A stretch of DNA of 64,000 nucleotides, taken from contig JANFOG010000013.1 in assembly GCA_024336345.1 (NCBI GenBank), positions 806,001-870,000 on the forward strand, written 5' to 3'. This document shows, piece by piece, positions 34,701 to 45,361 of the stretch; position 1 is the first letter of the stretch; each line of letters opens with the position of its first letter. The position numbers were made by a program, and so were the translations under genes. This DNA comes from Mariannaea sp. PMI_226. Its lineage: Eukaryota > Ascomycota > Sordariomycetes > Hypocreales > Nectriaceae. The notes below the pieces were generated by a model that was given only the letters and a program-made list of their open reading frames with translations, was not told where the DNA came from and made no database searches.

Positions 34701-36667
34701 AGCCCGTGCACATACGCCCCCTCCCCTTCTTTTTCCTCTGCTTTTGTTCAAGCCACTGGTCCTTAATCATCTGCCCTCTCTTTGAGACATGCGCCCATTG
34801 TGTGTATTGGATGCATCCTACCTAATATTAACCAAAAAGAAAAAGTTTCGATTTTCTTGGTTTCGTTTGTTCATTTGTTTGCCTATTTGTTGTTTTCGTT
34901 AAATTACATGGAGATGAAACAATTTCGTTCTGCACTCCGCACAAAGAAACAAGCTTAATGTCGCTCCCGTGCGCGCGCCGCAAAAACTCATTACAATCCC
35001 TGAGGCCATCACTCTCTGGACTTTTTCTTGGCACACTGGGTCCTTCACTGTGCTTCTTTGGCTATTAGGCGGCTTTCTTTTTCTTTCCAGCCCTTGGTCC
35101 ACTGCGTCATCGCCGAAACCTGAGGCAGCGTAGAACACACAGTAAGCAGTGGAACATTTTTTTTTCTGATTACCCACTCGGCGTATTGCTCTGGCGTCTT
35201 TCCTCGTTGAGCTTTCCTTCGGCCTGCATGCCTGACTTGATTTGATGACTCGATGAAAAGGCCGAGCGGCGCTTGTCATGACAGAGCGCCGACTACCCCG
35301 AAATCGTACATACAGTGTCAACTTCTTGCTGGTAGAGGTGCATTTGGATTCACATTGTCCCCGATTCGCCGCTAAGGCGCAGAGTTTTCTCTCTTGTAAC
35401 CCTTGTCACTCCCCCATCTCATTGTTCGCTTTGTTTCCTCTTGTCTCTCAAACCTAACCCGCCTTTCACTGTGTAGAAAAAGCCGGACTCGAGCTGGGGA
35501 TATTTGTTTTGTTTGGAGCTTCATCTCTTGAAAGAGGGGTTTTGAATTAAATTACTATGTACACGTGCAAAACGAGATCTTCGATGCAATAGCTATAGCG
35601 ACTAATTAGGTGGCACACACCAGGCACGCTGCAATATCCTCTGCCACATGTGCTCGGCTCTTCAGCTTTGCCTCATTTTCCACGGTGTGAAACCCACCAG
35701 TTACAGCCACAGCTGGCCACAGCTGGAAGGTGTGCGAGGCGTTTTTTGAGTGCCTGCGTTCTCTGGGTACCTGACTAACGCACCGTGCCTGGCAAGATCT
35801 CTGGACACCCACAACTTGGCCGCGTCGGCTAGCCCTAAACAGATGCAGGTTGGGCTGATTTGTCCAACAGAATTTTAGAGGGGCAAAAGTTGGAGGGCCA
35901 CTTGGAAGTTGTTTCTGAGCCATTTTCCCAAGCTAGGACTTCTGGTGCAGGGGGCAAGGGGGGAAGAGGGGACGGAGAGGAGGGAAGGGGGGGCGCGCTC
36001 TACCCTCCAGAGGCAAGGCAGTGTCAGGGGTCCAAGGAGACGCCAGGGGCGGAGACAGGGGAGAAAAAAAACCCGCCATTGCCCAAGCGGCAACAGGCTT
36101 AGCTTCACCCGGAATCCATGTGGTTTTCATCGCATCCCGGACCCATCCCAAGAGGCTGGCTGTCGAGCGGATCCACTGCTTCAAACAACCAGGGGTCGAT
36201 TCCAAAGGTGACCCGACCTGACAGCAGGCGCTACGGTACCATAGCACATTTGTGAATTCGTGCCGAAGAGCTTAGTGATTAGCAAGTGTTTACTCCACAG
36301 TGATATGGCTCTCCGGCATCGCGAATCATGGAGCCGCCGGGTCAATTGTTGTACATCCTAGGGCTCTTTGGTTGACTCTCCCCCCTGGTCGAGCGTGCCC
36401 ACACATCCACACATCCACAAATCCACACACCTTCCAGTCAACTCTCCCGCCAAGCTGGCCGAGCTGCGTTTCGCCATCGACGCCGAGTACTTTGACACAC
36501 ACGTGTGAGCGTACTCAGCTCCTTTGACGGATGTGTCCCAAGCGTCCGGGAGCGTACCTCCTCTTCCCCCCCCTCCCCTCCTTCAGATCTGAGGGCCACC
36601 CACTACGCCCACTAGGACAGGCACCAACAGGTAGCACTCAATCACCCCACAGAATGTCTCGCACATC

Positions 36668-36675
36668 TATATAAG
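36668..36675 (+). promoter_or_regulatory. TATA box of the secreted-protein gene
   Basis: TATATAAG lies about 290 bp upstream of the start codon and is followed by a CT-rich stretch and a long leader. A canonical TATA plus strongly biased codons suggests high expression. Confidence 0.55.
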
Positions 36676-36958
36676 TCAAGATGCCCACCCCGACCTTCTC
36701 AGTTCTAATCTGTTGATCATCATCACATTCTCTTGGTATCAGTTCGATAACCTCTTCATTCTCTCTCTTCAATCTCTGCATTTATTGTCACTCCTTCAGA
36801 CATAGATCTGTGATCAGTCACCACCACTCCTTGACATTCATCCTCATCGCCGTGCGTTGAGAATATCCAAAGTCGAGCCAGTCTCTTGACCAACTTTTTC
36901 ACTTACGCTTCAACTGTACAAAGTTTTCCAACAACTTTTCAAACAAACAAACTTCAAG

Positions 36959-37689
36959 ATGTTCGCCTCTTTCGCTGCCATCCTCGCCGCCAGCTCGGCC
37001 ACTCTCGTCTCTGGTGCTGCCCTCGCTCCCCGCGATTCCGGCTCTGCCTACATGACCCCCCACGACTCTTTCTCCTCCTCTGTTGGAGTTCTTGGCTGCA
37101 AGATCAACGTGAGTTCTATACCATCCAATTTGCTTCCCCCCAAATATTCCCAACTTTCGACTAACAGTTTTGATAGACCAACCGTGTTGCCTACTGGCCT
37201 AGCTCTGTCGGCTGTGACGACATCTGCGTCAAGGTCTCCAACGAGGGCCGCAGCGTCTATCTCCTCAAGATCGACCAGTCTGGTGGTGCCCATGACATGT
37301 CCTACGATGCCTGGAACTACCTCTACTGCGGCAAGAGCGCCACTGACGACCCTCAGGAGGGCGGTGGTGTTGCCATGGAGTACGAGACTGTCCACCCCAG
37401 CAAGTGTGCTCACCTCATGGACGGCGGCAAGCTCGCCTTCTCCGCCTCCAACTCCATGAACTTCATCGCCTCTTGCTTGTCTGAGCCCAACAGCTGGGTC
37501 GCCCAGAACTACGAGCTTTTCAACATCCAGGACTCCGTCTGCAAGTGGGGTGTCGATGAGCGCTGCTCGCTCGACCTCGCCACCTCCAACCAGCCTTCCT
37601 GCCCCAGCGGTCTTGGCTGCACCAAGGACACCAACCTCAAGGTCACCAACATTGCCTACGGCACTGGTCTCCGTGTTACTGCTCCTTAA
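36959..37689 (+). CDS. Conserved-type secreted cysteine-containing protein, unknown function
   Basis: Two exons, 36959-37108 and 37177-37689, joined by GTGAGT...GATAG at phase 0, encode 220 aa. The signal peptide is about residues 1-20 (ending near LVSG-AALAPR). The mature part has conserved-looking Cys and Trp positions, for example RVAYWPSSVGCDDICVKVS, GGAHDMSYDAWNYLYCGKSA, FIASCL and GVDERCSLDL. I recall similar unannotated secreted proteins in other ascomycetes; the short size and spaced Cys/Trp make a double-psi barrel (expansin/RlpA-like) fold a guess only. Codons are strongly biased to C- or G-ending types (CTC, GCC, AAC, AAG), unlike the neighbours, and the promoter has a TATA box: signs of an abundant product. 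A 231-codon frame on the opposite strand is an artefact of that bias. Confidence 0.8.
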
Positions 37690-40661
37690 GAAGCTTGAAG
37701 CTATGATTGACATGAGACCAAGCAAACACACCCTGCCGCCCAACGATTTGGGGGTACCACACTCGTTATGATAGAACTATGATGAAATGACAGACTATAC
37801 ACAAAAAATGGGACAATGGAAAACTTCTTTGTGATTTCGTTCACTTCTCTGTATATAGTTTGAGAGAAAAAAGAATGCAGGCCAAATAAAACGGAGGCAT
37901 TTTTTACGGATAACCATCATACCTACGTGCAACGTTCCAAAATGTGACCTGACTTACCTGACTTCTAAGAGGTACCGTGTACCTATTATCATGTGAAAGC
38001 TTGGTAAATAAGATATGTAAATGTTCTTCAATGCAGACTTTTCCCCCTCCTCTGTGCTGAGTGTGCTCTTTGGTGTAAGCCGAGTCAGCGATTGTACCTT
38101 GCAGGCGCCAGTTCGCCCCTGACATGCAGCCAATCATCTTCAATGGGGCGAGATCCGTTCCTGCTGTGGGCCCTGTGACAGCGCATCGCTCTGGCTTTTA
38201 GAATCCTTGAGCCGAAAAAACGCGAGTGGGGACTTTGAAACATCCTTTTGGACGCTCCAGCCAACATGCCAGAGAGTGCTTGACTCTGGCGGACTTAGAG
38301 CGGTACCACGTAGGAGGTTCTTGGTCTTGTGCTGCTTTGAAAGGCTGTGGTCATTTGCTATTTCCATTCACCACGCAAATTTATATCTTTGTGGTCTGCT
38401 TTATTCTTTACGCGGTGCTCATGCTCATTGTGAAGGTGTTTCTGATTCCCTTTCTTCTTTCTTTCTCGTTGGCCGTTAACAAAGCCGCCTGGAACAGTGT
38501 GAGAAGAGGGCATCTGGTGACGTCTGAAATGGCCGTGAGCGACATGTAGCCTTCTGGCGGCAGGAACCGCAGGATGAAACGGCACGGGGAGAGGGTACAA
38601 GGTATCACGCCCTTACATGGATTAGACTTGGGAACTGGTGAAGGGGGTAAAGGAGTTCTGGCCAGGATGGTGGTCGAACGAGATCTGGAGAATTGGCCAG
38701 AGCGTCGGCTGATGGACGAAACATCGTTCGCATAGCACGGGGACAAGAGCGAGAAGCGGACCGAAAGCACTCGTCTGATGGAAGGGACAGTCATTGGGAA
38801 AGAAATTTTTAATGAAGAATGAGTCTAGATGACAAAAGAAAACATTTTGCTAAAAGTTTTTTTTTCTTGGCGTCCTCTTCTTTTCTTTTCCTCACTGAAA
38901 TGTCTAGACCAGGTGGGATCCGTTGCAGCGAAGGACCGATTGACGGGTAGTAAGGGAGATCGACGTTGCATCCATCCCTCGGGGGTTGGGAGGATTCCCT
39001 TGACTGGCCGACTGGGATAGGGATCCTATGAAGCAAGTCATCGGAGGATTTTTTTTTTGTCTTCCCCTTCAATGTACCCTGGGGGGCTGGAAGTCTCAGA
39101 CGAACGGCTGTCTCAGGCGTTGACGGTGAACAAGAAAAAAAAAACGTTGATCTACCTTACATACATTACCTTAACTCCATACCTATATGTAGGCAATTAT
39201 TGCAGATGAATCAGGCATTGAACCGGGTTCTGTTGTCGAATCAAACAAAAGGCCAAACACAAGGATGGCAATTTGGACGGCAACACGAGGTATTCGTGTA
39301 CAATAGAATTTCACTGCATAAATTCATTTGTGCTTCGTCTTTGTTTATTTATGTATGTCCTTGCAGTGAATTTGCCCACTGTGCTGTACCTAACGCAAGC
39401 AGTGTCGTTGTTATCATCGGTTCGTTACACCGCGAAGTTTAACAATAGCTACCAGATGTAACACGGTTTCTGAACTTTACTAAGATGTAAGGAATGCTAT
39501 TTTCAAGCCGCTATATCTTCTCAGAATAAGTACGACAATATAATAGATAATGTAAAGAAAGTAACGACTAGTTTTGACTGTGTGCGTTGTATCACGACCT
39601 TGGAATTTGGTGTCACAGCAAGAATAATCTATCTTCGGCGAGCTGAGCTAAATATTCTCGTGATACATGTCTGCCCTACTTGCTAACTCCATTGTTTAGA
39701 GTCTTAATTAGAGTTCGTTGGGAGATTGGACATATTTTTGAGTTCCCGATCATTGTTATAAAAATAACAACATAGCCTTGGCAACAGGTGGTACAGACAC
39801 GTCTATCCTCACTGCGATCATTAGCTTTTTGAAGAAATTTACCCGTGCTTTAGTAAATTAACTATCATTTGAATTTCGAAAATAATTATCTTTTGGTTCT
39901 TGATATTGATGCTGCAGACAAATATTGACATGGCCATGGTGGTACTATTAGGAGAGCCTTTTCCCCCTCCTTTGTAATTGGTTAGGTAAGTAAACCCAGG
40001 TACTGACAATGTAGAGGATCTAGGTATTTCCTGGAAATTGAATGGCATTGCATGCAGTCTGTATCATGAAGTGACTGTTACTGTCCCACAAAGCAATTGT
40101 GAACGTCATTGCGACCGAATGGAGGAGTTGAGTAAATAGGCCAGGGGTTAAAGCATACAATATGAATATAGTAGCAATGCGATTGACCCTTACATTCACC
40201 TTTCAACTGTCAATAATGACGGTTGTAATAATACTTGTCATTGTTACTTTATACCTAGACAGTAGTGATACACTACGAGCTCAGTGGCATTTCATCTCGA
40301 TCCATTTTATGTGCCGCAGAGAGTGCCGCAGAGAGTGCCACAGACAAAGGCAATTGACATCGGCGTCCTGGGAAATACTTTATATACGAGATCTATCTCA
40401 CGCCCCATCGTAGTAAGGTAGCAGCTAGAGCTCAGCCATGGGCAATTAGCAGCGCCACAGATATCATCGCATGTTGGTTGGGCTGAGAACTATTAGACTG
40501 AATTAAATCTGTCGTGTAAATCGATAGTCAGTACCTATTCTGATCCGTGCGATGCTACAACCAGTTGGCCTCGCCAGTAAGCAGTCCCATCAGAGAATTA
40601 GATATGTTCTTGAGTAACACTCAACTTCTCGTCCAATTGAAGATTGCTGACTCATTCCTGT
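37690..40661. other. Intergenic region left of the transposon
   Basis: The first 200 bases probably hold the 3' UTR of the secreted-protein gene. From about 39100 onward the sequence becomes noticeably AT-richer. The last about 120 bases before the transposon (40544-40670) form an open frame that would have continued across the empty insertion site (see findings). Otherwise no gene or RNA is recognised. Confidence 0.5.
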
Positions 40662-40670
40662 CCGACGTTC
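40662..40670. repeat. 9-bp target-site duplication, left copy
   Basis: CCGACGTTC immediately before the transposon, matched exactly by the copy at 44591-44599. Nine bases is the standard duplication of Mutator-like transposases. Confidence 0.95.
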
Positions 40671-40775
40671 GGGGCCACATACCTGCACCGGGTCCGGTGC
40701 AAATAACGTCACATGACTTTCTGCACCGGACCCGGTGCATATAACATCCATTATGTAAGCCTAGATATGTGGACT
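40671..40775 (+). repeat. Left terminal inverted repeat of the MULE
   Basis: 105 bp identical to the reverse complement of 44486-44590. It contains two 16-bp boxes that are reverse complements of each other: GCACCGGGTCCGGTGC at 40685-40700 and GCACCGGACCCGGTGC at 40723-40738, separated by a 22-bp spacer containing GTCACATGAC. Confidence 0.95.
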
Positions 40776-41882
40776 TAGGGATATCTCTCTTCCACACATA
40801 GAAATAGCATTTATTTATGAATTAAAGGAAGAGGATGATGTGTTATATAGAGACCTATTTGATGTGTGAATTGTTGTTCTATTGGCGTTGTATCAGACCT
40901 CTTAAAGGCGTGAAGCACATCATAATACCACATCATAACACTACAACACTGATGTGGAAAGAGAAGCAAACATTCACGTTCAGTATGTAAATATATAAAG
41001 CCGGGCTCTTCTTCTTCTTCTTCTTCTTAATAAAAGGTCTTTATTTATACACTAAGCACTGCTGTCAAGATATATAACCGCAACCAAAGCCAACGTCAAA
41101 ATCCTCAAGATATCCCCATCCTTATAGATAATACAGCAACGCCAAGAGGACCTTAGATAGGCAATACTAATAACCAGTTTATTCTACGGCCTATTGCTAA
41201 TAACCAGCAAATACAAGCCCCAAAACGCCTTGCTCATCCCTCAACGATTCCATTCCCTGTTGACTATTGGAGGTCTGCCAATACCTTACCTATAGACCTA
41301 ACTTCTCCTACTACACTTTATAGAGACCCCCAAGCACTTATAAGAGCTCAAATCACTTAATATCCTCCTCAAGGGTAGCCTATTTCCATAGAGACGTTGC
41401 CCTTTGGATATTAGGTTATAGGGCAGTGGCATATTGGGTATTTAAATTACATTTTGGTAAATAATTAATAATGCCTTCTTCTAGATATGCTTTCTATATG
41501 GTTTTATAATAGACTTTAAAGTCTTGATGCTTTATATTGTAATATGAACATTATATATTCAGGTATAGTATGGCTAACACCTGCTGTAGGGATGACTCAA
41601 AGCCTGCTAACTATTTGGGCAGCAGAGGCATTAGGGATGCATATTTATAGTGTTAATCCAGGTGGATATATTGAGTGGATATGGCAAGGAATATAATAGG
41701 ATTATTGTTATTATGTGTAGTGAGTTTTTATATTACCGAGCCTCCATAATACTATATGGGAACTTAGCAATAACTTCATGAATTTAAAATATAAGACTAC
41801 TATACCTATACTCGGAGATTCGTCTTTTCTTTCTCTTCCTAATGATATAAACTAATCACCTTCTGCATTAAATTTATATAAA

Positions 41883-44437
41883 TTAGAGGGGGGGGTTCTG
41901 ACCACTAAGTGTTCCTCCTTGTGATATAATATCTTTTGCTGCAGCATCCCAAATCTCTTGCATTTCTCACTGCCGTGAGAAAGGCTGCTATGCCATTTCT
42001 ACCTCAATATTCTGTTCAATCTGCCTATTCTCAGCTCTATCCCAATCAAAATAACTCATTATCTTCTCTGTGGTTTAATCTCTAATGCTATTTCCCTTCC
42101 TGCAGTATCTCCCCATTTGCTTATAGTTAAGATACCAATTATAATCTATTTCACTATAGTCTGTAGGTAGCCCCATGGCCTTTTGGTAATATCTATTGCT
42201 CTTAGAAGCTCCTCGAGGTATTGTAATGAACCAGGCATCTTGTGCTTCTTTATATTGTTGGAAGATAACACAGGGATTATCAGCTCGTGGAGGAGAAGGC
42301 ATTTGTATTATATTTGCTATTGGTGAAGAAGATGATATGCTAATTGTTGTGTGTGTTGTTGTATGAGCTATAGTCTTGGTTCCTCTAGGGGCTTCCAATG
42401 GGGATATTGGAGATAGTGAGTGGGTTATAGAATGTGTAGTTGTGTGTGTTGTGATGTGTGCTATTGCGGCTTGGGTAGGAGCTGCAGGATATGCTATTGG
42501 AGAGGTTTGGGCAGGAGCTTACTGCAATAGATGTTTATAACACAAGGGGCACAGTTTTGATATCATTCTATGGCCTTGTTGGTGACATTTTGAACACGTT
42601 GGTAGTGCCTTTTGCTATACTGCCTTCTCAACACATTCAAATACATAGGGCTCGCATTATGTGCTCATTAGTGATAACGTTAAATGAGCTACTAGACGAT
42701 CGAACTGTCTGTGAGGCTCAATGATAAGCTGGGGAGTTCCTAAGCATTGGAGATGCCAATATGAGTGGAAATGGTAAAGTAAAAGGGGCTGGCCTTATAT
42801 TAATAAAAGCTAAAATATATAAGCATAAGGCAGACCAAAAGTCTTAGTGAAAATGCCTGTATATACTGGGTATTCACTTAATAGTCGTTCTCATTGAGAT
42901 TCAACCTTTAGTAAAGCTTCACTAGATATCCAACCACAAATGTTGCTATATAATGTATGGGATAATCTTATAGGTGTGCGAGTATGTTGTTGAGCTTGAT
43001 TTGCCTCGAGTTTGGCAAGCTGGTTGGATAATATAAGCTTGATAATCCTCCAGGCTTCAAAAAGGTCGACTTATGAGGTATTCATATGAGATTTGATAAT
43101 CTGATGAATGCCTTCATATTGTGATGTAATATATTGCTCAAAATGAAGATATTGGTTAACCCAAACCTTGACAAATCTCTTTTTATAGAGATCTAGCCAG
43201 GTCTTCATAATGTAGCCCACCTTATTAATATATTTAGGAATATATTGCTTTCTAAACTTCTCAAGCCTTTCCTTATAGATATCCTTAGTTATTGAGGCCA
43301 CAATCTCATGCCAAAAGGAATAAAACTCCTTCCAATTGTTATATCCTTGAGTATCGTTTTTATCTTGCATAAAGGCAGGCATATAATGACTTAGAACTGC
43401 TTTGTTGATATGCCATAAGCATAACATTGGCTTTGCCTCAGGGAAACATGAGGAAGAGGAAATAGCATTTATACAGGCAAGGCAGCGATCTGTAATCACT
43501 ATAGATGGAAAGGCTATTTCATGAAGCTTATATGCATATTGTAGCCGCCCAAGAGCCCAAATGAAGTCATCTTCTTTCTCACCACTAAGGAAGGCAAATG
43601 CAATACAGAAGGTGCGTTAGCAAATATCAACACCAACTATATTAAGAAGAGGCATCTTATATTTATTGGTCTTGTACATACAGTCCAATATAAGCACCTC
43701 AGGATATGATTTAAGATATCCCAATAATCCTGGATGTGCAAATAATACTGCTGTGACTCTATTACTATTGTTAAGGCGAATTTGGCTTCAGAAACCCTCA
43801 CTTTCGAGCTGATTAGCAAGGGCATGTATGTTGCTTTGACCTCAAGCAAGCTGCCGCTTGCCTTATGTAATGCAATTGCTGATATCTTGCTGGGTGGCAT
43901 GTATATTTGAGGTTGTTTGTATATAGGATCTAATATCTTTTGGCGCAATATCAATAAAGGCAAGCTGTTGGACTGTTGCTTCTTGTGAGTTTAATAGGTG
44001 ATGATGTGTTGGATGTGCCTGTTGACTGGTGCTTGGCTCATAATTGTATTGACTAAAGCCAGCCTCAGGATGATGCCTTAGACTCCATGTTGTTCCACAT
44101 AGACTTTCCTTTACTATAATAGAAAAGAGGCATTCTGTTCGACGTATTGATGTCTGATGTTGCCGTTTCCCTGAGGCTGAAGGCGTACGACCTGCTCTAC
44201 GGTCATAATTGTATATAACTTCATGTCTCTTATTAGTGCGTGCTTTCCTAGACTTTCCAATAACAAATGTATAGCCTCGTGGTGCCGCCCAGTTGTTAAT
44301 TGCTGCACGTAGATCTTCCCTTGAGCTGAACTTGCCTTCAGGAGGAAGACAATCGTCAGGGAAGAGACGGGGAGCTTCAATTGGGTTTATGATGATGAAA
44401 GGAAGGTGTGATAAGTTGAATTTAGACCATAGAAGCT
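41883..44437 (-). pseudogene. MULE transposase, inactivated by nonsense changes
   Basis: One reading frame runs for about 850 codons without any frameshift but holds 14 premature stops, at 43863, 43842, 43788, 43617, 43071, 42891, 42810, 42795, 42657, 42615, 42519, 42075, 41988 and 41967 (lower coordinate of each stop). Read through them, the frame shows an FAR1-like N-terminal DNA-binding region (REDLRAAINNWAAPRGYTF), a MULE catalytic core with LDCMYKTNKYKMPLLN (where the family usually has D-x-T-Y-K-T-N), FAFLSGEKEDDFIWAL, ITDRCLACINAI and LCLWHINKAV, a Cys/His knuckle CSKCHQQGHRMISKLC, and a C-terminal KAMGLPTDYSEIDYNW block. The stops are explained by C-to-T or G-to-A changes at Gln, Arg or Trp codons, the pattern left by RIP. 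No start codon is left in frame at the N-terminus. Confidence 0.9.
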
Positions 44438-44485
44438 ATTGGTTGTTGAATTGGAGGGCGGATTTACGGTGTGTTGATCCCCCTG

Positions 44486-44590
44486 AGTCCACATATCTAG
44501 GCTTACATAATGGATGTTATATGCACCGGGTCCGGTGCAGAAAGTCATGTGACGTTATTTGCACCGGACCCGGTGCAGGTATGTGGCCCC
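44486..44590 (-). repeat. Right terminal inverted repeat of the MULE
   Basis: Reverse complement of 40671-40775 with no difference over 105 bp. The paired boxes lie at 44523-44538 and 44561-44576. The first mismatch, just inside, is C on this side and T on the left, itself a RIP-type transition. Confidence 0.95.
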
Positions 44591-44599
44591 CCGACGTTC
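44591..44599. repeat. 9-bp target-site duplication, right copy
   Basis: CCGACGTTC, identical to 40662-40670 and directly adjoining the right inverted repeat. Confidence 0.95.
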
Positions 44600-45361
44600 A
44601 TTTTGAGAGTGGAGATGGAATTCCGTCAGTGTCGGTCAGATTCTAAAAGTCTGGCTCTACCCGGCGGCAATTGCGGGGTCTTCGGCTCGGCACAGGCGAT
44701 GGGAAGCTGCCAAAAAAGCACGAGACCTTGCTTGACTGACGTAGGTACTTGCCATCAAACTTACGTCAGTCAAGATAGAAGTAACAGAAGATCAATAGAT
44801 TTTCCAGATATCGAGCCCAGAATTTCTGAGCAAAAGGATATGTGGCAGAGTCACAGTTAATAAAAAATTCACAAGCCAAATATGTATGCATGTATACATG
44901 CAAAAAAAAAAAAAGCAAATTGTTTGCATCTGAACTTTAGACTGCGAGCGGCAGAAAGAGGTAACCGCGCGGGTGGGAGCCGAGCTAAGGCAGGATGCGA
45001 ACAAAGGCTAAAGGATGACTAATAATTTCGTACAGCATTGTCATGCGCAACCAAGTAAAAATCCACTAATCACTACCTACCTACCTGGAGTTATCAAGCC
45101 GTGGTTCCGCTAACTATCGCCATCGCCATTGCCGAGTCAAGTTTCGCCTTTGTTTCTGTTGCTCTTCGTATACTGCCGACGTTGACGTCTCTTCACCCAA
45201 AGATAGGCTTGGTCGATTGGAGTTTGCCCAAGTCTCAGATTACTCACTCACTGATTTGCGCCGCCCCTCCTCCTCGTCCAATGCGCAGTTAGCGCGCTTC
45301 AATTCGAACCCTTCAACCAACTAATCAAGACCACTCCCAATTGCGGCGTTGGCAGGAAATC
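44600..45361. other. Intergenic region between the MULE and RIB1
   Basis: Begins with 47 bases that would complete the open frame interrupted by the transposon (stop at 44644-44646). It then holds a 13-bp-arm inverted repeat (44731-44774) and the RIB1 promoter and leader. No other gene is seen. Confidence 0.55.
44731..44774. repeat. Inverted repeat with 13-bp perfect arms
   Basis: CTTGACTGACGTA (44731-44743) and its exact reverse complement TACGTCAGTCAAG (44762-44774) are separated by 18 bases. Each arm carries TGACGT, the core of bZIP (CRE/ATF-like) sites. It could be a paired regulatory site or a small foldback repeat. Confidence 0.7.

Larger units (their letters stand above)
31568..36958. 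other. Gene-poor region between RPA43 and the secreted-protein gene
   Basis: About 5.4 kb without a gene I can support. It starts with the RPA43 promoter, containing a perfect 14-bp palindrome at 31715-31728, and ends with the promoter and leader of the secreted-protein gene. Between these are ordinary balanced-composition sequence, a short AG/CA-rich patch near 34560-34660, and occasional GGTACCT words (32863, 33124). No tRNA or transposon ends were recognised. Confidence 0.5.
40671..44590. mobile_element. Mutator-like DNA transposon (MULE), 3920 bp, complete ends
   Basis: Boundaries are fixed by a perfect 9-bp target duplication and by long terminal inverted repeats that begin GGGGCCACATACCTGCACC at each end. 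The repeats are identical for 105 bp and continue to 110 bp with one mismatch. The body is AT-rich and encodes, on the minus strand, a degraded FAR1/Hop-type MULE transposase (41883-44437). The 40776-41882 part contains no recognisable frame and includes a CTT microsatellite at 41007-41028. Intact ends plus a dead transposase mean that any recent movement needed a transposase from elsewhere. Confidence 0.95.

Noticed and set aside
37048..37743. 231-codon reverse frame opposite the secreted-protein gene
   Set aside because: Produced by C/G-ending codon bias on the coding strand; the spliced forward gene has a signal peptide and fitting splice sites.
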